Source: Chondrus crispus (taxonomy: Eukaryota; Rhodophyta; Florideophyceae; Gigartinales; Gigartinaceae). Taken from it: 64,000 nt of DNA. Position 1 is the first letter of the stretch. Every line of letters begins with the position of its first letter. Location: positions 1 through 64,000 of the forward strand of contig NW_005179259.1 of the NCBI RefSeq assembly GCF_000350225.1. Reading direction: 5' to 3'. The notes beneath the pieces were generated by a model that did no database searches, was not told the DNA's origin, and worked only from the letters and a program-made list of their open reading frames with translations. A program made the translations under genes and the position numbers. Below, one piece after another: positions 60,485-64,000 of this stretch.

Positions 60485-61377
60485 GATGACCCCTTTCAGC
60501 TCAAATGTTTCAACTCGTCTTTTTTTCTTCCACTTAAGCACTTCATTGATATGCGCACGTAGCTTTTCGAGGATGGATAGCGGAATGAAGCAATCGAATA
60601 CATCAATACGGCGGAGGTTGCTCGCATCCACAGCTTTATCACGCAGCACACTTGCCTTTGCAATTACGTTGTCAAGGATTTCATTTGATTCCAGAATATA
60701 TTTTGGGCAGAGTTCACGATCAACGACGTCAATATCAAGCTCTATTGTTTCCAAAGGGGTGGCGTAGTCCCAATCTGGAAGCTCGGTAGCATCTGGCACA
60801 TCGCGTGACAAGTTTTCAACATGTGCCGTATCCTGTGTTTGCATGGGAAACTCCAAGTCCGTACCAGGCGGTGCATTGATACACTCAGAAGCATAGTCGT
60901 TGAAAAGAGCGGAGAAGTGGTCCTGTATTACAGTAGTAGTACCTGAAACATGATTGCTAATAGACCGCGTGGGATTACGTTCGCATCCTAGAGCTTCCAG
61001 CTCAGAGTCAGACACAAAAATACTGTTGTCATCTGAACTTTCAGATAGCTCATCAACAGGATCATCACATTCTAGCTGCGCTTGCTCTTGAGAAAACGGC
61101 AAATCGGTAGAAGATAAAGAGTCAAAGTTGGCCGGGTTTTGCATTGGGGATATCGGTCTGTTCTGTTCAGCACGGCGAGGCCACAATCCAATGTGACGTG
61201 GAACATAATGGGGGGTACAGGAGAAAGGGAAGCACTACGTTGGGGCGAAGTGCAGACACGTTGTTCTGCAACTTTGGCATGGATCGGCGACAAGGGACCG
61301 GGCGAGAGGGGATCTTCGCTGAAGAGATCGGCATCGATGCTATCATCTACTGACAACACTACGTTTCGCTCGCTCAT
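60485..61377 (-). pseudogene. N-terminal part of the same transposase
   Basis: A first short ORF (ATG 61377) begins SERNVVLSVDDSIDADLF. The main one (61186-60293) is acidic and Ser-rich (DDPVDELSESSDDNS), then enters a helical domain (NVIAKASVLRDKAVDASNL, FDCFIPLSILEKLRAHIN, VETFELKGVIITY). At about 60487 a one-base change (TATTGG, where TATTTGG would keep the frame) shifts it into the long downstream ORF, which continues the fold directly. Together the parts give about 1300 codons. The acidic start and the fold before the DDE region fit a PiggyBac-like N-terminus. Confidence 0.6.
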
Positions 61378-61524
61378 TTCGTATTGTACACGACAATGTG
61401 GACAACAGTAGTACTGAGGCCTCGGTGAACAGTAAGGCAGGGTGTTACCTGGAGGATCATGAAATGTTTAAGGGAGAGAGTGGTGCGGATGCCTTGTTAA
61501 AGAAGGTGGGTGAGCTGTGGTGTG

Positions 61525-61725
61525 CGTGAGAGAGAGTGGGAGAGAGTGGGAGAGAGTGGGAGAGAGTGGGAGAGAGTGGGAGAGAGTGGGAGAGAGTGGG
61601 AGAGAGTGGGAGAGAGTGGGAGAGAGTGGGAGAGAGTGGGAGAGAGCGGAAGAGAGCGGGAGAGAGCGAGAGAGAGTGGGAGAACTGCGAGAACTGCGAG
61701 AACTGCGAGAACTGCGAGAAGTTTG
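61525..61725. repeat. Two adjacent minisatellites
   Basis: (GGGAGAGAGT)n with a 10-bp period runs from about 61528 to 61680, becoming GGGAGAGAGC-like at the right. (AGAACTGCG)n with a 9-bp period follows for four to five units to 61725. The first repeats the GGGAGA core of the transposon's end motif, so it may have expanded from it. Confidence 0.9.
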
Positions 61726-61774
61726 GGTGACAAATGGGAGACTCTCCCTGATTACTTGGGAGAACTTCTCTCAA

Positions 61775-61863
61775 ATGTTCTCCCGGCGCCGGGAGAACAT
61801 CAAAATTCTCCCAAATTCTCCCAAATTTGCACTCACGCTGGGAGAAGAATTTTCTTCTCCCAG
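61775..61863. repeat. Right-end perfect palindromes
   Basis: 61775-61800 is a perfect 26-bp palindrome (arm ATGTTCTCCCGGC). 61838-61863 is a second, with 12-bp arms CTGGGAGAAGAA / TTCTTCTCCCAG around TT. Between them lie two tandem TTCTCCCAAA units. Confidence 0.9.
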
Positions 61864-61896
61864 GGTGCGCAGGGATATGCGTTAGGATATGTATGC

Positions 61897-62165
61897 GTTG
61901 TCACACGGGGCAAGAGGGCCGGTATCAGCTCGAGGGCTGGACATGCGCCTTGAGGCGTAGCCGAGGGCGTTTGGGAGGCCCGAGAGGTGGTATCGGCCTT
62001 TTTCTTTATCACAGGGTATCATAGGGGCATATCCTAACGCATACGGTAGATTTCACGCTTACACGTGGAGTGGGTGGACAACGTCTGTGGCATGCGCCGG
62101 CATGCGGGTGAGGATGGAGGTGGCCACAGTAGACCATATTGCGTAGCTGTGCCCCGTGTGACAAC
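61897..62165. repeat. Inverted repeat pair GTTGTCACACGGGGCA
   Basis: A perfect 16-bp word at 61897-61912 is inverted at 62150-62165. A second pair (TATGCGTTAGGATATG at about 61877-61892, inverted near 62026-62041) crosses it. The overlap means that at least two nested or rearranged elements ended here. Confidence 0.75.
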
Positions 62166-63087
62166 ACACTTGTCTCTCGGCTGAGCCCCGAGGAAAGCAT
62201 TCCCAATTAATCATAAAACGCACAGGTCGAAACTGTCTCCCGTCGAGATCGCCTATGCACGCCCCCTCGTACCCAGCCTGTTTCGTCTCTCAGTACCAGA
62301 TTCTCTGGTGTGAAACGTAGACGTCCTGCAAGGGCATTTTCCGCTCTGTACAGTACTACCACGTACAGCGCTTTTCTTGAAAAATTCAATTTAAAGGCCT
62401 GGGAGATACGCACTGCTGGAAGTCAAGAGAAGAAAAATTTGTGATGGACTGCGAGTTAGGAACGGCCCTGAGGGCCACAGTACTGTACTGTTACGAGGCA
62501 TTCGGTTGCCAGGTGGCGAGCTGGACACGCGTACCACGGGGCGGAGCGCATCCGCATACCGCCGAGGGATGGGCAAGCGAAAGGCGGGAAGGAGGGAGCG
62601 AGACAGCACGCGCGGGGAATTGGGGGTGCCAGCCACCGGGGAGACGAAGGGAAACCATAGGCCGCACGGGGGCTCGGGCTGGGGCAGGAAGACCGCGCAG
62701 GTCGCCGGCCGAGGGCGCGAAGGGAAAATGGCACGAGGAGGTGGCTACCGGTGGGGCAAGGGGAAGCTGGATCGAAGGGGAAGTTACGGGAGGGAGGGTT
62801 GGGGATAGCCGACTCATCCCGGAGAACGTGTACTTAAGAAGCCATCCCCGAAGATAGGAAAGGGGGAGGCAGCAGACTTGTGAGGAGTAAAAGAATACGG
62901 GTGGGTTCCCGTCATTACAGGTCGCTCTGTGCCCCGCGGCAGAATTGCCGCAACAGTACAGTACAGTACTGTACAACACAGTATGACCACACATGCAGGA
63001 CTTTGTGCGTCGCGTTTGGCGACATACAGTACTGTGTGTCGCGCCGGCACTGTCGCACTGGGCGCCCCTATGATACCCTGTGATAAA
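62005..63087. mobile_element. Possible non-autonomous element with 24-bp inverted ends
   Basis: TTTATCACAGGGTATCATAG plus GGGC (62005-62028) is perfectly inverted at 63064-63087. The 1.08-kb interior contains the second 467-bp LTR-like unit. It also contains sequence shared in inverse orientation with 26.7-26.85 kb (AAATTGAAATTTTCAAGAAA region, GCAGTCCATCAC). No target duplication was recognised. Confidence 0.5.
62489..62955 (-). repeat. 467-bp LTR-like unit X, copy 2
   Basis: It has the same length and ends as 26853-27319 in inverse orientation, flanked by GTAC (62485-62488 and 62956-62959). Internal similarity is clear but diverged (shared CTTAAGTA near the promoter-like region, CACAAGTCTGCTGCC and CCACCTGGCA-type end). 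Its stem-loop at 62897-62912 pairs ACGGG/CCCGT, where copy 1 has ACGAG/CTCGT. Confidence 0.7.
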
Positions 63088-63092
63088 GATAA

Positions 63093-64000
63093 AGACTCGT
63101 GTGCAGTGCACATCGCCTCTGTCAATAAAAGCCATTGCTTGCACGGCACACCATGCCACAGTCATTTATGAATTTGGCTGCAGCCTGTACAGTACAGTTA
63201 TCTTTAAATAACACCCAATTCGAAAAAAACCCTCATTGCAATGCCCCTTTATTTCTGCACAGTCGCTGAAAGTTAAACTTTCAGCTAAGTACCTGTATCC
63301 TTCTCGAGAGCTTATGTGTACCTGTACAGTATGAGAGCCCGGGTTCTTCGTCTTCAAATGAAGCCCGCTTTTGATTCGCGTATGCCACACTCAAAGCCAA
63401 AGGCCGTGTTTACATCCCTCAGATCAATTCGCTACTCGTTACGTCACAGCACAGTATTGTAGGTTTGGTTTGACAACCATTGGTGCTGTACTAAAACGAA
63501 ATGCTACGGCCCTCTCCGATATCGTCAAGTGCATCGGACCGCATCGCGAAGGCCAGAAAATCTCTCGTTACATGTTTCACTCGAAGCGCCAACACCCTGG
63601 TTTTCTTTTTAGTCACACATTTAGTGGTCGGATAACTTGGGAGGGATGCGTTCTGTTTCCATCGGGGGGTGGCGGAGGCTCGTTGTAGTCGAAGTGAAAG
63701 TCCCCCGGTCGTAGTGCGGCCAGTTGGGCCACTGCCTTTACATTGGGCTGGAAGTGAAGTAACATTACAGATGTAAAGAGGCCCCCGGGGCGTAACAAAA
63801 CCTTGTAACATGAGCGTAACACGTGGTCTTGCCTTTTTTTGCTTTGGACAGTACACCCATTGGGTGCATCCAGGAAATTTTATTTCTTTTTTTTGTTATT
63901 GTTACGTCAGCCATTTTTGCTACCCAATAGTTTGGGTACACGTGATAACAAGATGTCGAAACATACAAGTACCGTAGCAACTTTATTTGGGGGATGTAAA
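63093..64000. other. No gene recognised
   Basis: Several GTACAGTAC/CTGTACAG words are scattered here, and there is a short T-run near 63885. I see no coding signature, LTR end or inverted repeat. Confidence 0.5.

Larger units (their letters stand above)
57017..61863 (-). mobile_element. DNA transposon with GGGAGAA palindromic ends (PiggyBac-like DDE, tentative)
   Basis: Both ends carry clusters of GGGAGAA and its complement TTCTCCC, often as palindromes: 57188-57300 on the left, and 61740-61863 on the right with two perfect palindromes. The interior encodes one long protein on the minus strand, broken by a single-base frame change. Exact ends and target duplication could not be fixed; PiggyBac's TTAA was not seen at the borders. 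Confidence 0.6.

Noticed and set aside
61525-61725. CRISPR-like regular repeats
   Set aside because: The units are 9-10 bp with no spacers; these are simple minisatellites in a eukaryotic genome.
62491-63165. Minus-strand ORF of 224 codons
   Set aside because: It covers the 467-bp LTR-like unit. The equivalent unit at 26.9 kb does not keep the frame.

Overview
The window looks like a transposon-dense intergenic block of a eukaryotic nuclear genome, most likely a red alga (inference). Reasons: recognisable host genes are few, unspliced-looking and mostly broken (U1-70K-like RRM protein, trehalose-6-phosphate synthase/phosphatase twice, an egghead-type GT2 glycosyltransferase, and a plant/algal plastid CNNM/CorC-type membrane protein). 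Almost everything else is retroelements and DNA transposons nested in each other. No rRNA, tRNA or CRISPR array was found.

Layout. 0-3.2 kb: one possible membrane-protein gene, a U1-70K pseudogene, a TPP relic and a perfect 21-bp hairpin. 3.2-6.9 kb: a decayed Ty1/copia element on the minus strand (copia-1). 6.95-20.63 kb: a 13.7-kb Ty3/gypsy element (gypsy-1) inside the 5' LTR of copia-1, with 667/671-bp LTRs and a perfect ATGTC target duplication. Its gag-pro-pol is on the minus strand and has four in-frame stops. On the opposite strand, next to the 3' LTR, is an intact 862-codon antisense ORF. 20.7-23.25 kb: copia-2 relic. 23.25-26.6 kb: gypsy-2a, a chromodomain gypsy relic. 26.7-28.9 kb: host-repeat DNA holding a 467-bp LTR-like unit and small stem-loops. 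28.9-29.4 kb: a MITE. 30.1-31.8 kb: a DDE_Tnp_4 (PIF/Harbinger-like) transposase gene split by a solo gypsy-1-family LTR.

32.25-47.71 kb is one nested structure: a deleted copia element (copia-3, LTRs 207/138 bp, ACCTG target duplication) cut in its RNase H region by a 12.8-kb DNA element. That insert carries a CACTA/TNP2-type transposase with a single in-frame UAG, a divergently transcribed accessory ORF, and broken copies of three host genes (GT2, TPS/TPP, plastid CNNM). This is a gene-capturing, Pack-type organisation.

47.75-51.42 kb: a MULE with long terminal inverted repeats, whose transposase is preceded inside the element by a J-domain reading. 51.46-52.00 kb: a pogo-type MITE (TA duplications) that still encodes an intact 81-aa helix-turn-helix protein. 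52.2-56.9 kb: gypsy-2b, nearly intact, with two single-base frame changes, both at runs of five T. 57.0-61.9 kb: a DNA transposon with GGGAGAA/TTCTCCC palindrome-rich ends and a PiggyBac-like DDE protein containing an apparent YqaJ-type nuclease domain. 61.9-63.1 kb: crossed inverted repeats around a second 467-bp LTR-like unit. 63.1-64 kb: nothing recognised.

All family assignments come from reading motifs by eye; no database search was run. Codon-level statements (stops, frames, repeats, target duplications) were read directly from the sequence.
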